64,000 bases of DNA, from positions 31,279-95,278 of the forward strand of contig NZ_JADLJL010000019.1 in the NCBI RefSeq assembly GCF_015680235.1, written 5' to 3'. The DNA comes from Pseudomonas guariconensis (GTDB taxonomy: Bacteria; Pseudomonadota; Gammaproteobacteria; Pseudomonadales; Pseudomonadaceae). Both the position numbers and the translations under genes were made by a program. Positions 51,828-61,246 of this stretch are shown here, one piece after another. The notes beneath the pieces were generated by a model, which did no database searches, was not told the DNA's origin, and was given only the letters and a program-made list of their open reading frames with translations. Every line of letters starts with the position of its first letter. The stretch's first letter is position 1.

Positions 51828-53153
51828 TTACTCAGCCTTTGGCGCGCGCTTCTTCAGCGGCGCCATGCCATCGGCACTGGCCAGGGGCGCCTTGGCCTTG
51901 GGCTTGGCAGCCGGCTTGCGTTTGGCGGTAGCCCCCTTCTTCTCGGCGGACTTCTTCTCGACCTTTTTCTTCTTGGTACCAGCCGCCTTGCCCGAGGCCT
52001 TGACCTTCTTCGGCCCGTTGTAGGTGCCCTTGACCTCCTTGATGACCCGGCGCTCGAACTGCTGCTTGAGGTAGCGCTCGATGCTCGACATCAGGTTCCA
52101 GTCGTTGTGGCAGATCAACGAGATCGCCAGGCCTTCGGCGCCAGCACGGCCGGTACGGCCGATGCGGTGCACGTACTCATCGCCGCTGCGCGGCATGTCG
52201 AAGTTGATCACCAGGTCCAGGCCGTCGATGTCCAGGCCGCGGGCGGCCACGTCGGTGGCTACCAGCACCTTGGAGCCGCCCTGCTTGAAGCGGTCGATGG
52301 CCAACTTGCGGTCCTTCTGGTCCTTTTCGCCGTGCAGCACGAAGGCCTTCACGTCCTTGGCCACCAGGTGCCCGTAGATGCGGTCGGCCAAGGCACGGGT
52401 ATTGGTGAAGATGATCGCCTTCTGGTAGGTCTCGTTGGCCAGCAGCCACTGGACGATCTGCTCTTTGTGCTGGTCATGGTCGGCGGTGATGATTTGCTGG
52501 CGGGTGCCTTCGGACAACTGCGAGACACTGTTGAGCATCAGGTGCTCGGGGTCCTTGAGCACCTTGCCGATGATGTCGCGCAGCGCCGCGCCACCGGTGG
52601 TGGCCGAGAACAGCAGGGTCTGCTCGCGGTTCTCGCACTCCTTGCACAGGCGCTCCATGTCTTCGGCAAAGCCCATGTCGAGCATGCGGTCGGCTTCGTC
52701 CAGCACCAGTACCTGGACGTGGGAGAGGTCCAGGTTGCCGGCATTCAGGTGCTCCAGCAGGCGGCCCGGGGTGCCGATCAGAATGTCCGGGACCTTGCGC
52801 AGCAGTGCGGCCTGTTCCTTGAAGTCCTCGCCACCGGTGACCAGCCCGGACTTCACGTAGGTGAACTGGGAAAAGCGCTGCACTTCCTTGAGGGTCTGCT
52901 GGGCCAGCTCGCGGGTCGGCAGCAGGATCAGCGCCCGGATCTCCACGCGGCGCTGGCGCAGGTCGACCAGGCGGTTGAGCAGCGGCAACACGAAGGCGGC
53001 GGTCTTGCCGCTGCCGGTCTGCGCGGTCACCCGCAGGTCACGCCCTTGCAGGGCCAGGGGAATGGCCGCCGCCTGCACCGGGGTCGGCTCGACAAAGTTC
53101 AGCTCGGCCACGGCTTTGAGCAGGCGTTCGTGCAGGGCGAATTGGGAAAACAC
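51828..53153 (-). CDS. DEAD-box RNA helicase with basic C-terminal tail
   Basis: This 441-residue helicase has a Q motif (VEPTPVQAAAIPLALQGRD), Walker A TAQTGSGKT, PTRELAQQ, TPGR, DEAD in VLDEADRMLDMGF, SAT in LFSATT, and HRIGRTGR. The last 80 residues are Lys/Ala-rich (KKKKVEKKSAEKKGATAKRK...), an RNA-binding tail as in SrmB/RhlE-type proteins. I prefer the GTG at 53153 because GAGG lies 6 nt upstream and homologues begin at FSQFALHERL. The ATG at 53192 lacks a ribosome-binding site. It probably acts in ribosome assembly or RNA turnover. Confidence 0.92.
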   Translation of the reverse strand: MFSQFALHERLLKAVAELNFVEPTPVQAAAIPLALQGRDLRVTAQTGSGKTAAFVLPLLNRLVDLRQRRVEIRALILLPTRELAQQTLKEVQRFSQFTYVKSGLVTGGEDFKEQAALLRKVPDILIGTPGRLLEHLNAGNLDLSHVQVLVLDEADRMLDMGFAEDMERLCKECENREQTLLFSATTGGAALRDIIGKVLKDPEHLMLNSVSQLSEGTRQQIITADHDQHKEQIVQWLLANETYQKAIIFTNTRALADRIYGHLVAKDVKAFVLHGEKDQKDRKLAIDRFKQGGSKVLVATDVAARGLDIDGLDLVINFDMPRSGDEYVHRIGRTGRAGAEGLAISLICHNDWNLMSSIERYLKQQFERRVIKEVKGTYNGPKKVKASGKAAGTKKKKVEKKSAEKKGATAKRKPAAKPKAKAPLASADGMAPLKKRAPKAE

Positions 53154-53297
53154 GGGTGTACCTCGGGCAGTCGCTGGAAATTCAAGTTGCATAGGGTAAC
53201 GTTTTCCGTGACGGACGCCGAATTTCTTTTGGCACCTTGGCGCCAATCCGCGTTCTAATGGGCCTTCGTTTTCGCAATACAGACCCGTCTAACTCTC

Positions 53298-54599
53298 ATG
53301 GATATCCAACGACTCTGGAAAGACGCCCTCGACCTCTGGGGCACCCTCGACCAACACCCCATCCTGCACGCCGCCCTGGGCCTTGCCGCGCTACTGGTCA
53401 TCTCCCTGCTCATCGGCCGCCTGGCCCGCTTCATGGTGCTGCACGCCAGCCGCCTGCTGGCCCGCCAACAACCGCTCAAGTGGCTTGACGACCTGCGCCA
53501 CAACAAGGTCTTCCACCGCCTAGCCCAGACCACGCCCTCCCTGGTGATCCAGTTCGGCCTGAAGCTCGTGCCGGAGCTGGGCGAAACCGCCCAGCACTTC
53601 CTTGGCAACGTGGCCCTGGCCTTCACTCTGCTGTTCATGACCATGGCCCTTTCGTGCCTGCTCGATGCCCTGCTGGACATCTATGCCCGCACCGAGCACG
53701 CCCGCACGCGCTCGATCAAGGGCTACGTGCAACTGGCCAAGATGATGCTGTGGATCTTCGCCGCCATCGTCATCGTCGCCACCCTCATCGACCGCTCGCC
53801 GCTGTTGCTGCTCTCCGGCCTGGGTGCCATGTCGGCCGTGCTGCTGTTGGTCTACAAGGACACCTTGCTGTCGTTCGTCGCCAGCGTGCAATTGACCAGC
53901 AACGACATGCTGCACGTCGGCGACTGGATCGAGATGCCCCAGGTCGGCGCCGACGGCGACGTGGTGGACATCACCCTGCACACGGTCAAGGTGCAGAACT
54001 TCGACAAGACCATCGTTTCCATCCCCACCTGGCGCCTGATGAGCGAGTCGTTCCGTAACTGGCGCGGCATGCAGCAGTCCGGCGGGCGGCGCATCAAGCG
54101 CAGCCTGTTCATCGACGCCGCCGGCGTGCGTTTCCTCACTGCACAAGAAGAACAGCGCCTGAGCCAGGTCCGCCTGCTGGGCGACTACCTGAAACAAAAG
54201 CGCCAGGAACTGAGCAACTGGAACGAAGCCCTGGGGCCGGTGGCCGAGCTTGCCGCCAACCGCCGTAAGCTGACCAATATCGGCACCTTCCGCGCCTTCG
54301 CCCTGGCCTACTTGAAGAACCACCCCGACGTACAGCAAGGCATGACCTGCATGGTCCGCCAGATGCAGACCACCGCCGAGGGCGTGCCGCTGGAGATCTA
54401 CTGCTTCACCACCACCACGGCGTGGGCCGAGTACGAGCGCATCCAGGGCGATATCTTCGACTACCTGCTGGCAGTGTTGCCGGAGTTCGGCCTGAGCCTG
54501 TACCAGCAACCCAGCGGCAATGACATGCGTATCGGGCTTGCCGCCAGGCCCCTGGCAGCTCACGAGCCGCAACGGTTGAGCGAGCTGAGCGAGGCCTGA
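53298..54599 (+). CDS. mechanosensitive channel, YbdG/MscM type
   Basis: This 433-residue inner-membrane protein has five hydrophobic helices and an MscS-like core. The pore-lining helix and beta domain appear as LLLLSGLGAMSAVLLLVYKDTLLSFVASVQLTSNDMLHVGDWIEMPQVGADGDVVDITLHTVKVQNFDKTIVSIPTWRLMSESFRNWRGM, which is close to E. coli YbdG. It should release solutes on hypo-osmotic shock. It is divergent from the helicase gene. Confidence 0.93.
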   Translation: MDIQRLWKDALDLWGTLDQHPILHAALGLAALLVISLLIGRLARFMVLHASRLLARQQPLKWLDDLRHNKVFHRLAQTTPSLVIQFGLKLVPELGETAQHFLGNVALAFTLLFMTMALSCLLDALLDIYARTEHARTRSIKGYVQLAKMMLWIFAAIVIVATLIDRSPLLLLSGLGAMSAVLLLVYKDTLLSFVASVQLTSNDMLHVGDWIEMPQVGADGDVVDITLHTVKVQNFDKTIVSIPTWRLMSESFRNWRGMQQSGGRRIKRSLFIDAAGVRFLTAQEEQRLSQVRLLGDYLKQKRQELSNWNEALGPVAELAANRRKLTNIGTFRAFALAYLKNHPDVQQGMTCMVRQMQTTAEGVPLEIYCFTTTTAWAEYERIQGDIFDYLLAVLPEFGLSLYQQPSGNDMRIGLAARPLAAHEPQRLSELSEA

Positions 54600-54647
54600 A
54601 GGCTATCCATAGGGTCGCGCCACCATACCGGCTGGCGCGCCTGCTGT

Positions 54648-54755
54648 GTGGGAGCGGGCTTGCCCCGCGATCAAGGGCGAAGCCCTTGCCATGTCTACAC
54701 GACACCAAGCCCGCCCCTATCGGGGCGGGCCGGCATCGCGGAAAATCCCGCTCAT
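54648..54755. repeat. REP unit plus GC-rich hairpin
   Basis: GTGGGAGCGGGCTTGCCCCG and an AAGGGCGAAGCCCTT hairpin are followed by a CCCGCCCC-TAT-CGGGGCGGG hairpin near 54709-54729. This lies between the convergent YbdG-type and EamA genes. Confidence 0.8.
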
Positions 54756-54762
54756 TCCCGAC

Positions 54763-55641
54763 TCAACGAGACATCGCCTGCGGCGTTGCCGGACGCTGCA
54801 CACCCAACCGGCTCATCCACACCGAAGCCACGATGATCGCCCCGCCTACGAAGAGCCGCCCCAGCGGCTCGTCCTGGTTCCAGATCAGCAGGTTCAGTAG
54901 CAACCCCACCGGCACGTGCAGGTTGTTCATCACCGCCAACGTGGCCCCCGGGACCAGGCACGCGCCCTTGTTCCACCAGTACAGCCCCAACGCCGTCGGG
55001 ACCAGCCCCAGGAACAACAGCACCAGCCATTGCGTGTCGGTCGCAGGCAGGTGCTGGGAGTTGCCGAACAACAGGAATGCCGGCAGCACCACGATCAGGG
55101 CGCCCAGGTAGAAGTAGCCAAAACGCCGGTAATGCGGCAGGTCGCTGGGGTGCCGGGCCACCAGGTGGCGATACATGACCTGGCCTGCCGCATAGGTGAA
55201 GTTGGCCAGTTGCAGCAACAGGAAGCCCATGAAGAACTCGCCGCTGATGCTGTCGAAACGGATCACTGCGGCACCGGCCACGGCCACCAGGGCAGCCAGC
55301 AGCGCCCAGGCGTTGAAGCGGCGGTTCAGGGCGTCTTCGATCAGGGTCACGTGCAAGGGCGTAAGAATGGTGAACAGCAAGACCTCCGGCACCGTCAGCA
55401 CGCGGAAGCTCAGGTACAGGCAAACGTAGGTGATGCCGTACTGCAATGCCCCGATCAGCAGCATCGCGCGCATGAAGCGCGGCTCCACCTGGCGCCAGCG
55501 GGTCAGCGGCAGGAACACCAGCAAGGCCAGCACCACGCGCGCCAGCACCGCGAAGTAGCTGTCGACGTTGCCGGCCAGGTAGACGCCGATCAGGTTGAAG
55601 GAATACGCCTGGATCAGCGCGACGATTATCAGGTAGCCCAT
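54763..55641 (-). CDS. EamA/DMT-family transporter (carboxylate/amino-acid type)
   Basis: This 292-residue protein has ten hydrophobic helices: MGYLIIVALIQAYSFNLIGVYLAGNVDSYFAVLARVVLALLVFLPL at the start and NNLHVPVGLLLNLLIWNQDEPLGRLFVGGAIIVASVWMSRLG at the end. It belongs to a branch of the drug/metabolite superfamily often annotated as carboxylate/amino acid/amine transporters. The substrate is unknown. It is transcribed alone. Confidence 0.88.
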   Translation of the reverse strand: MGYLIIVALIQAYSFNLIGVYLAGNVDSYFAVLARVVLALLVFLPLTRWRQVEPRFMRAMLLIGALQYGITYVCLYLSFRVLTVPEVLLFTILTPLHVTLIEDALNRRFNAWALLAALVAVAGAAVIRFDSISGEFFMGFLLLQLANFTYAAGQVMYRHLVARHPSDLPHYRRFGYFYLGALIVVLPAFLLFGNSQHLPATDTQWLVLLFLGLVPTALGLYWWNKGACLVPGATLAVMNNLHVPVGLLLNLLIWNQDEPLGRLFVGGAIIVASVWMSRLGVQRPATPQAMSR

Positions 55642-55813
55642 GGTTGCCTCTCAAGGATCGAGGCGGGGACCTTAGCGGGTTGACCTCGAGCTATTCAACC
55701 ATGAGGAACGTAGGGGCAGTGCCGACCAGGCTTTCAGGCGCGATTTGATTGTGCGGATTGTAGGAGCGGCAGCCCGGGCCCATTTGGCCTCTACCAAGGC
55801 AACCACTACCCAT

Positions 55814-55838
55814 AAAAAAACCCGGCCATCAGGCCGGG
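55814..55838 (-). terminator. rho-independent terminator of azoR
   Basis: A CCCGGCC-ATCA-GGCCGGG stem is followed, on the minus strand, by seven U. It lies 52 bp after the azoR stop. Confidence 0.9.
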
Positions 55839-55890
55839 CAGGTACACCCAAAGGAGCAACAGGTGTCAGGGGTTGGGAATGCGTCGCGCG

Positions 55891-56490
55891 TCAGGCCACC
55901 GCGGCCAACTTGGCCTTGGCCTGGTTCAGGCCTTTCTCGTGGAAGTCGCCGCTCATGTTCAAGCCTTCGGCATGGATGAAGTCCACCTCATGGATACCAA
56001 TGAACGCCATGACCTGTCGCAGGTAGGGTTCCTGATGGTCACTGGCGGCACCGGCGTGGATGCCGCCCCGGGCCGTCAGGACGATGGCGCGCTTGCCGGT
56101 CAGCAGGCCCTGCGGGCCAGTCGGGGTGTACTTGAAGGTGATGCCGGCGCGCAGCACGTGATCCAGCCAGGCCTTGAGAGTGCTGGGGATGGTGAAGTTG
56201 TACATCGGCGCAGCCATCACCAGCACATCGGCCTCGAGCAATTCCTCGGTCAGCTCGTTGGAGCGCACCAGCGCATCCACTTCGGCGGCGCTGCGCTGCT
56301 CCTCAGGCTTCATCCAGCCGCCGAGCAGATGGGCGTCCAGGTGTGGCACAGGGTTCACCGCCAGGTCGCGCAGCTTGATCTCGTCACCCGGATGGGCCGC
56401 TTGCCATTGCTTGATGAAATCCTGAGTCAGTTGGCGGGAAACGGAATCCTGCTGGCGGGCGCTGCTTTCGATGATCAGTACGCGGGACAT
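55891..56490 (-). CDS. azoR: FMN-dependent NADH:quinone oxidoreductase / azoreductase AzoR
   Basis: This 199-residue flavodoxin-fold enzyme has the FMN-binding N-terminus MSRVLIIESSARQQDSVSRQLTQDFI. The motif VLVMAAPMYNFTIPSTLKAWLDHVLRAGITFKY and the FMN-contacting TARGGIHAG loop follow. AzoR reduces quinones and azo compounds with NADH and protects against thiol and quinone stress. GGAGG precedes the ATG at 56490. Two CTATCGA repeats upstream (56547-56590) might be a regulator site. Confidence 0.94.
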   Translation of the reverse strand: MSRVLIIESSARQQDSVSRQLTQDFIKQWQAAHPGDEIKLRDLAVNPVPHLDAHLLGGWMKPEEQRSAAEVDALVRSNELTEELLEADVLVMAAPMYNFTIPSTLKAWLDHVLRAGITFKYTPTGPQGLLTGKRAIVLTARGGIHAGAASDHQEPYLRQVMAFIGIHEVDFIHAEGLNMSGDFHEKGLNQAKAKLAAVA

Positions 56491-56600
56491 GGAAGCCTCC
56501 ATCGGCGAACAAAGGGTTGCGATTCGTTGGAGGTGAGATTAAGGCTTGACCTATCGATAAAAAAGCGTAAAAAGTGGGTGCAATCTATCGACTATTCCGT

Positions 56601-56915
56601 TCATTCAGCCTTGCAGTCCACCGCGATGCGCAGCTTGATGATCTGACGGTTGAACTTGGCGGTGACATCCACGCTTTTGCCCGCCGGCACGTTCACCCGG
56701 CGTACCCGTGGGGCCTCGGGGCCATTGCGGAAGGTCACCTTGCAGGCCGCAGGCACTTGCCCGTAATTGTTCAGGGTGATGCTGCCGATGTCATAGGCCG
56801 TGTCGTAGGTGGTGTAGTCCAGCTTGACCCCAGCCAGTTCCTTCTCCACCTCGATGGGGTAGGCCATGGCCCCTAGGGGCAGGCACAGCAGCAATGCCGC
56901 ACAACATTTCTTCAT
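56601..56915 (-). CDS. periplasmic protein of unknown function
   Basis: This 104-residue exported protein has a signal peptide (MKKCCAALLLCLPLGAMA). The short mature domain reads YPIEVEKELAGVKLDYTTYDTAYDIGSITLNNYGQVPAACKVTFRNGPEAPRVRRVNVPAGKSVDVTAKFNRQIIKLRIAVDC. Beta-rich with two Cys, it looks like a small immunoglobulin-like or chaperone-type fold. As I recall, pseudomonad homologues are sometimes labelled 3-phosphoglycerate kinase, which this sequence does not support: there is no kinase motif and it is far too short. Confidence 0.82.
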   Translation of the reverse strand: MKKCCAALLLCLPLGAMAYPIEVEKELAGVKLDYTTYDTAYDIGSITLNNYGQVPAACKVTFRNGPEAPRVRRVNVPAGKSVDVTAKFNRQIIKLRIAVDCKAE

Positions 56916-56963
56916 TGGGCGCTCTCCTTGGAAGAGCGCAGCTTAGGACAACAGGAGCCGAAG

Positions 56964-57887
56964 ATGAAAGCGCCACGCGTAACCCTGGATCAGTGGCGAA
57001 CCCTCCAGGCGGTGGTCGACCATGGCGGGTTCGCCCAGGCCGCCGAAGCCCTGCACCGCTCGCAGTCGTCGGTCAGCTACACCGTGGCGCGCATGCAGGA
57101 GCAACTGGGCGTGCCGCTGCTGCGTATCGACGGGCGCAAGGCGGTGTTGACCGAGGCCGGTAACGTGCTGCTGCGCCGTTCGCGCCACTTGGTCAAACAG
57201 GCCAGCCAGCTCGAGGACCTGGCCCATCACATGGAGCAAGGCTGGGAGGCAGAAGTACGCGTGGTGGTCGATGCCGCCTACCCCAGCGCCCGCCTGGTCC
57301 GGGCGTTGAGCGCCTTCATGCCGCAAAGCCGCGGTTGCCGGGTACGCCTGCGCGAGGAGGTACTCTCCGGCGTCGAGGAGGTGCTGCACGAGGGCATTGC
57401 CGACCTCGCCATCAGCAGCTACAGCATCGGTGGCTACCTGGGAGCCGAACTGAGTTCGGTGGAATTCATCGCCGTCGCCCACCCCGAGCACAGCCTGCAC
57501 CGCCTGGGCCGTGAAATCACCTTCCAGGACCTGGAAAGCCAGTTGCAGGTGGTGATTCGCGACTCCGGCCGCGCTCAGCCGCGCGATGTCGGCTGGCTCG
57601 GCGCCGAGCAGCGCTGGACGGTCGGCAGCCTGGGCACCGCCGCCACCTTCGTCAGCAGCGGCCTGGGCTTTGCCTGGCTGCCCCGGCACATGATCGAGCG
57701 CGAGCTGCGCGAAGGCCTGCTCAAGCCGCTGCCGCTGGACCAGGGTGGCAGCCGCCACCCACTGTTCTACCTTTACTCGAACAAGGACAAGACCTTGGGT
57801 CCGGCCACGCAGATCCTCATCGAGCTGCTGCGCAATTTCGATACAGCGCCATTGGACGTGCCCTTCGCAGCCCCCCCACAAGCCTGA
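56964..57887 (+). CDS. LysR-family transcriptional regulator
   Basis: This 307-residue regulator has its helix-turn-helix in LDQWRTLQAVVDHGGFAQAAEALHRSQSSVSYTVARMQEQLGVPLLRIDGRKAVLTEAGNVLL, with a standard effector domain. AGGAG lies 7 nt before the ATG at 56964. It is followed 13 bp later by a hydrolase gene and then ppiA on the same strand, so it may be co-transcribed with them. Confidence 0.92.
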   Translation: MKAPRVTLDQWRTLQAVVDHGGFAQAAEALHRSQSSVSYTVARMQEQLGVPLLRIDGRKAVLTEAGNVLLRRSRHLVKQASQLEDLAHHMEQGWEAEVRVVVDAAYPSARLVRALSAFMPQSRGCRVRLREEVLSGVEEVLHEGIADLAISSYSIGGYLGAELSSVEFIAVAHPEHSLHRLGREITFQDLESQLQVVIRDSGRAQPRDVGWLGAEQRWTVGSLGTAATFVSSGLGFAWLPRHMIERELREGLLKPLPLDQGGSRHPLFYLYSNKDKTLGPATQILIELLRNFDTAPLDVPFAAPPQA

Positions 57888-57900
57888 GAGGACCGCGCCC

Positions 57901-58713
57901 ATGGCCTATTTCGAGCACGAAGGATGCACCCTGCACTACGAGGAATACGGCCAGGGCGAACCCCTGTTATTGCTGCACGGCCTGGGTTCCAGCTGCCAGG
58001 ACTGGGAGTTCCAGGTTCCCGTACTGAGCCGCCATTACCGGGTCATCCTGATGGACATCCGCGGCCATGGCCGCTCCGACAAGCCCCGCGACGGCTACCA
58101 GATCGCGACCTTCAGCGCCGACCTGCTGGCCCTGCTGGAGCACCTGCAGACCGGCCCGGTGCACTTCGTGGGCCTGTCCATGGGCGGCATGGTGGGTTTT
58201 CAGTTCGCCGTCGACCACCCCGCCTGGCTGCGCAGCCTGTGCATCGTCAACAGCGCCCCGCAGGTCCGGCGCAATTCCCTCGCCCATTGGGTCTGGTGGA
58301 TCAAGCGCTGGAGCCTGGCGCGCATCCTCAGTGTCGAGACGGTCGGCAAGGGCCTGGCCGAGCGGCTGTTCCCCAAGCCGGAACAAACCGAACTGCGCCA
58401 CACGATGGCCCAGCGCTGGGCGCGCAACGACAAGCGCGCCTACTTGCGCAGCTTCGATGCCATCGTCGACTGGAGCGTGCAGGCGCGCATCGGGCAGATC
58501 CAGTGCCCGACCCTGGTGATCGCCGCCGACCACGATTACACCCCGATACAACTCAAGGAGCGCTATGTCGCCCTGATGCCACAGGCGACACTGGCAGTCA
58601 TCGCCGATTCCCGGCACGCTACCCCCCTCGACCAACCCGAGGTCTTCAACCAGACCCTGCTGCACTTCCTCGCAGCGGCTTCCACTTCTCAAGGATCTTT
58701 GAGCCCATGCTGA
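57901..58713 (+). CDS. alpha/beta-hydrolase
   Basis: This 270-residue hydrolase has an oxyanion [10 protein letters not shown], nucleophile Ser in GLSMGG (elbow), Asp in [10 protein letters not shown] and His in [11 protein letters not shown]. It resembles 3-oxoadipate enol-lactonase/arylesterase-like proteins but lacks the catabolic neighbours needed to assign a substrate. It follows the LysR gene by 13 bp and overlaps the ppiA start by 7 nt. Confidence 0.92.
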   Translation: MAYFEHEGCTLHYEEYGQGEPLLLLHGLGSSCQDWEFQVPVLSRHYRVILMDIRGHGRSDKPRDGYQIATFSADLLALLEHLQTGPVHFVGLSMGGMVGFQFAVDHPAWLRSLCIVNSAPQVRRNSLAHWVWWIKRWSLARILSVETVGKGLAERLFPKPEQTELRHTMAQRWARNDKRAYLRSFDAIVDWSVQARIGQIQCPTLVIAADHDYTPIQLKERYVALMPQATLAVIADSRHATPLDQPEVFNQTLLHFLAAASTSQGSLSPC

Positions 58714-59264
58714 AAAAACTTCTGCTCACCGCCTGCTCGGTCGCCTTCGCCACCAGCGTCATGGCTTCGGACAAGACCCCTCACGTCCTGCTGGACACCA
58801 GCTTCGGCCAAGTCGAGATCGAGCTGAACGCCGAAAAGGCGCCGATCAGCACGAAGAATTTCCTCGAATACGTCGACAGCGGTTTCTACAACAACACCAT
58901 CTTCCACCGCGTGATCCCAGGTTTCATGGCCCAGGGTGGCGGTTTCACCGACCAGATGGTGCAAAAGCCAACCCGCGACCCGATCCGCAACGAGGCCAGC
59001 AACGGCCTGGCCAACACCCGCGGCACCCTGGCCATGGCGCGTACCTCCGACCCGAACTCGGCTACCAGCCAGTTCTTCATCAACGTGGCCGACAACGATT
59101 TCCTCAACCCGGGCCGCGACCGTGGCTACGCGGTGTTCGGCAAGGTGACCAAGGGCATGGAGGTGGTCGACCAGATCGTCAACTCGCCTACCACCATCAA
59201 GCAAGGCATGCGCGACGTACCAGCGGACCCGGTGTACATCAAGTCCGCCAAACGCATCGACTGA
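58707..59264 (+). CDS. ppiA: periplasmic cyclophilin-type peptidyl-prolyl isomerase
   Basis: This 185-residue precursor has a signal peptide ([20 protein letters not shown]) followed by a cyclophilin domain with [13 protein letters not shown] (catalytic Arg), [18 protein letters not shown] and [15 protein letters not shown]. Length and signal fit PpiA rather than cytoplasmic PpiB. It catalyses cis-trans isomerisation at prolines during envelope protein folding. The start overlaps the hydrolase stop by 7 nt. Confidence 0.93.
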   Translation: MLKKLLLTACSVAFATSVMASDKTPHVLLDTSFGQVEIELNAEKAPISTKNFLEYVDSGFYNNTIFHRVIPGFMAQGGGFTDQMVQKPTRDPIRNEASNGLANTRGTLAMARTSDPNSATSQFFINVADNDFLNPGRDRGYAVFGKVTKGMEVVDQIVNSPTTIKQGMRDVPADPVYIKSAKRID

Positions 59265-59326
59265 TCGCAGGTCTCACAAGGATGTGAACCCGCCTGAAGG
59301 TCGGATGGAACAGGAGTGTGTCCACC

Positions 59327-61159
59327 ATGTTGTACCGCCGTTTCGAGCAGCTGATCGACATCTTCCGCGAGGCGCCCAGCGAGGCGCCGCCAAGCCAGGT
59401 GTGGCCGTTCTACCTGTATTACCTGCGCCAGGTCTGGCCCAGTTTCATCGCTCTGCTGGTGGTCGGCCTGGTGGCCGCGCTGATCGAGGTGGCCATGTTC
59501 AGCTACCTGAGCCGGATCATCGACCTGGCCCAGGCCACGCCGGGCACCGAGTTCTTCAGCCGGCACAGTGGCGAGCTGGCCTGGATGCTGGTGGTGGTCC
59601 TGGTGTTGCGGCCAGTGTTCTTCGGCCTGCACGACCTGCTGGTGCACCAGACCATCAGCCCGGGCATGACCAGCCTGATCCGCTGGCAGAACCATACCTA
59701 CGTGCTCAAGCAGAGCCTGAACTTCTTCCAGAGCGATTTCGCCGGGCGCATCGCCCAGCGCATCATGCAAACCGGCAACTCCCTGCGCGACTCGGCGGTG
59801 CAGGCGGTGGACGCGCTCTGGCATGTACTCATCTATGCCATCAGCTCGCTGGTGCTGTTCGCCGAGGCCGATTGGCGGCTGATGTTGCCGTTGCTGGCCT
59901 GGATCGCCTGCTACATCGCCGCGCTCTACTATTTCGTTCCCCGGGTCAAGGAACGCTCGGTGATTTCCTCCGACGCCCGCTCCAAGCTGATGGGGCGCAT
60001 CGTCGACGGCTATACCAACATCGCCACCCTCAAGCTGTTCGCCCACACCGACCATGAACAGCAGTATGCACGCGAGGCGATCAGCGAGCAGACCGAGAAG
60101 ACCCAGCTGGCCTCGCGGGTGGTCACCAGCATGGATGTGGTCATCACTGGCCTCAACGGTCTGCTGGTGGTGGGCACCACGGGCCTGGCGCTGTGGCTGT
60201 GGAGCCAATCGCTGATCACCGTCGGCGCCATCGCCCTGGCCACCGGCCTGGTGATCCGCATCATCAACATGTCCGGCTGGATCATGTGGGTGGTCAACGG
60301 CATCTTCGAGAACATCGGCATGGTCCAGGATGGCCTGCAGACCATCGCCCAACCGGTCAGCGTCACCGACAAGCCCGGCGCCCAGGCCTTGCAGGTCAGC
60401 CGTGGCGCAGTGCACTTCGACCATGTAGGCTTTCATTACGGCAAGGGCAGCAAGGTCATCGATGGGCTGGACCTGGACATCCGCCCCGGCGAGAAGATCG
60501 GCCTGATCGGCCCTTCCGGCGCCGGCAAGTCGACCCTGGTCAACCTGTTGCTGCGCCTATACGACGTGGACAGCGGGCGTATCCTCATCGACGGCCAGGA
60601 CATCGCCGAGGTCAACCAGGCCAGCCTGCGCGCCCAGATCGGCATGATCACTCAGGATACCTCGCTGCTGCACCGCTCGATCCGCGACAACCTCCTGTAT
60701 GGCCGACCGGATGCCAGCGAGGCGGAAGTCTGGGAGGCCGTGCGCCGGGCCCGGGCCGACGAATTCATCCCGCAGCTCTCCGACGCCCAGGGACGCACCG
60801 GGTTCGATGCCCATGTGGGCGAACGCGGCGTCAAGCTCTCCGGTGGTCAGCGCCAGCGCATCGCCATTGCCCGAGTGCTGCTCAAGAACGCGCCGATTCT
60901 GATCATGGACGAAGCCACCTCAGCGCTGGATTCGGAAGTCGAGGCAGCGATCCAGGAAAGCCTGGAGACCTTGATGCAAGGCAAGACGGTGATCGCCATC
61001 GCCCACCGCCTGTCCACCATTGCCCGCATGGACCGGCTGGTGGTGCTGGACAAAGGGCATATCGTCGAAAGCGGCACCCATGCCCAGTTGCTGGCCGAGC
61101 ACGGGTTGTATGCGCGGTTGTGGCACCACCAGACCGGTGGGTTCGTCGGGGTGGATTGA
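59327..61159 (+). CDS. ABC exporter, fused permease and ATPase
   Basis: This 610-residue half-transporter has six membrane helices (about 25-320) followed by a nucleotide-binding domain. Walker A is GPSGAGKST, the signature LSGGQRQRIAIARVLLKNAP, Walker B ILIMDEATSALD and the switch AHRLSTIARMD. It is of the multidrug/lipid (MsbA-like) class and should work as a homodimer; the substrate is unknown. The ATG at 59327 is chosen over the GTG at 59318, which is only 1 nt from AGGAG. Confidence 0.92.
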   Translation: MLYRRFEQLIDIFREAPSEAPPSQVWPFYLYYLRQVWPSFIALLVVGLVAALIEVAMFSYLSRIIDLAQATPGTEFFSRHSGELAWMLVVVLVLRPVFFGLHDLLVHQTISPGMTSLIRWQNHTYVLKQSLNFFQSDFAGRIAQRIMQTGNSLRDSAVQAVDALWHVLIYAISSLVLFAEADWRLMLPLLAWIACYIAALYYFVPRVKERSVISSDARSKLMGRIVDGYTNIATLKLFAHTDHEQQYAREAISEQTEKTQLASRVVTSMDVVITGLNGLLVVGTTGLALWLWSQSLITVGAIALATGLVIRIINMSGWIMWVVNGIFENIGMVQDGLQTIAQPVSVTDKPGAQALQVSRGAVHFDHVGFHYGKGSKVIDGLDLDIRPGEKIGLIGPSGAGKSTLVNLLLRLYDVDSGRILIDGQDIAEVNQASLRAQIGMITQDTSLLHRSIRDNLLYGRPDASEAEVWEAVRRARADEFIPQLSDAQGRTGFDAHVGERGVKLSGGQRQRIAIARVLLKNAPILIMDEATSALDSEVEAAIQESLETLMQGKTVIAIAHRLSTIARMDRLVVLDKGHIVESGTHAQLLAEHGLYARLWHHQTGGFVGVD

Positions 61160-61165
61160 GCCGGG

Positions 61166-61216
61166 TACGGGGCCGCTTTGCGGCCCTTTCGCGGCACAAG
61201 GCCGCTCCTACAGGGT
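61166..61216. repeat. terminator hairpin and REP-like core
   Basis: GGGGCCGC-TTT-GCGGCCC followed by TTTC, then CAAGGCCGCTCCTACAGGG. It lies between converging genes and probably terminates the ABC gene. Confidence 0.75.
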
Positions 61217-61246
61217 CCGGTGGCTCTCCCCCGCGATAAGCCCAGT

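Noticed and set aside
53154..53246. Upstream ATG starts for the DEAD-box helicase
   Set aside because: ATG 53192 has no ribosome-binding site and adds 13 residues not expected in the family; GTG 53153 has GAGG at the right distance.
59126..60436. 436-residue minus-strand frame over ppiA and the ABC gene
   Set aside because: Antisense to two strongly supported genes and no domain visible.
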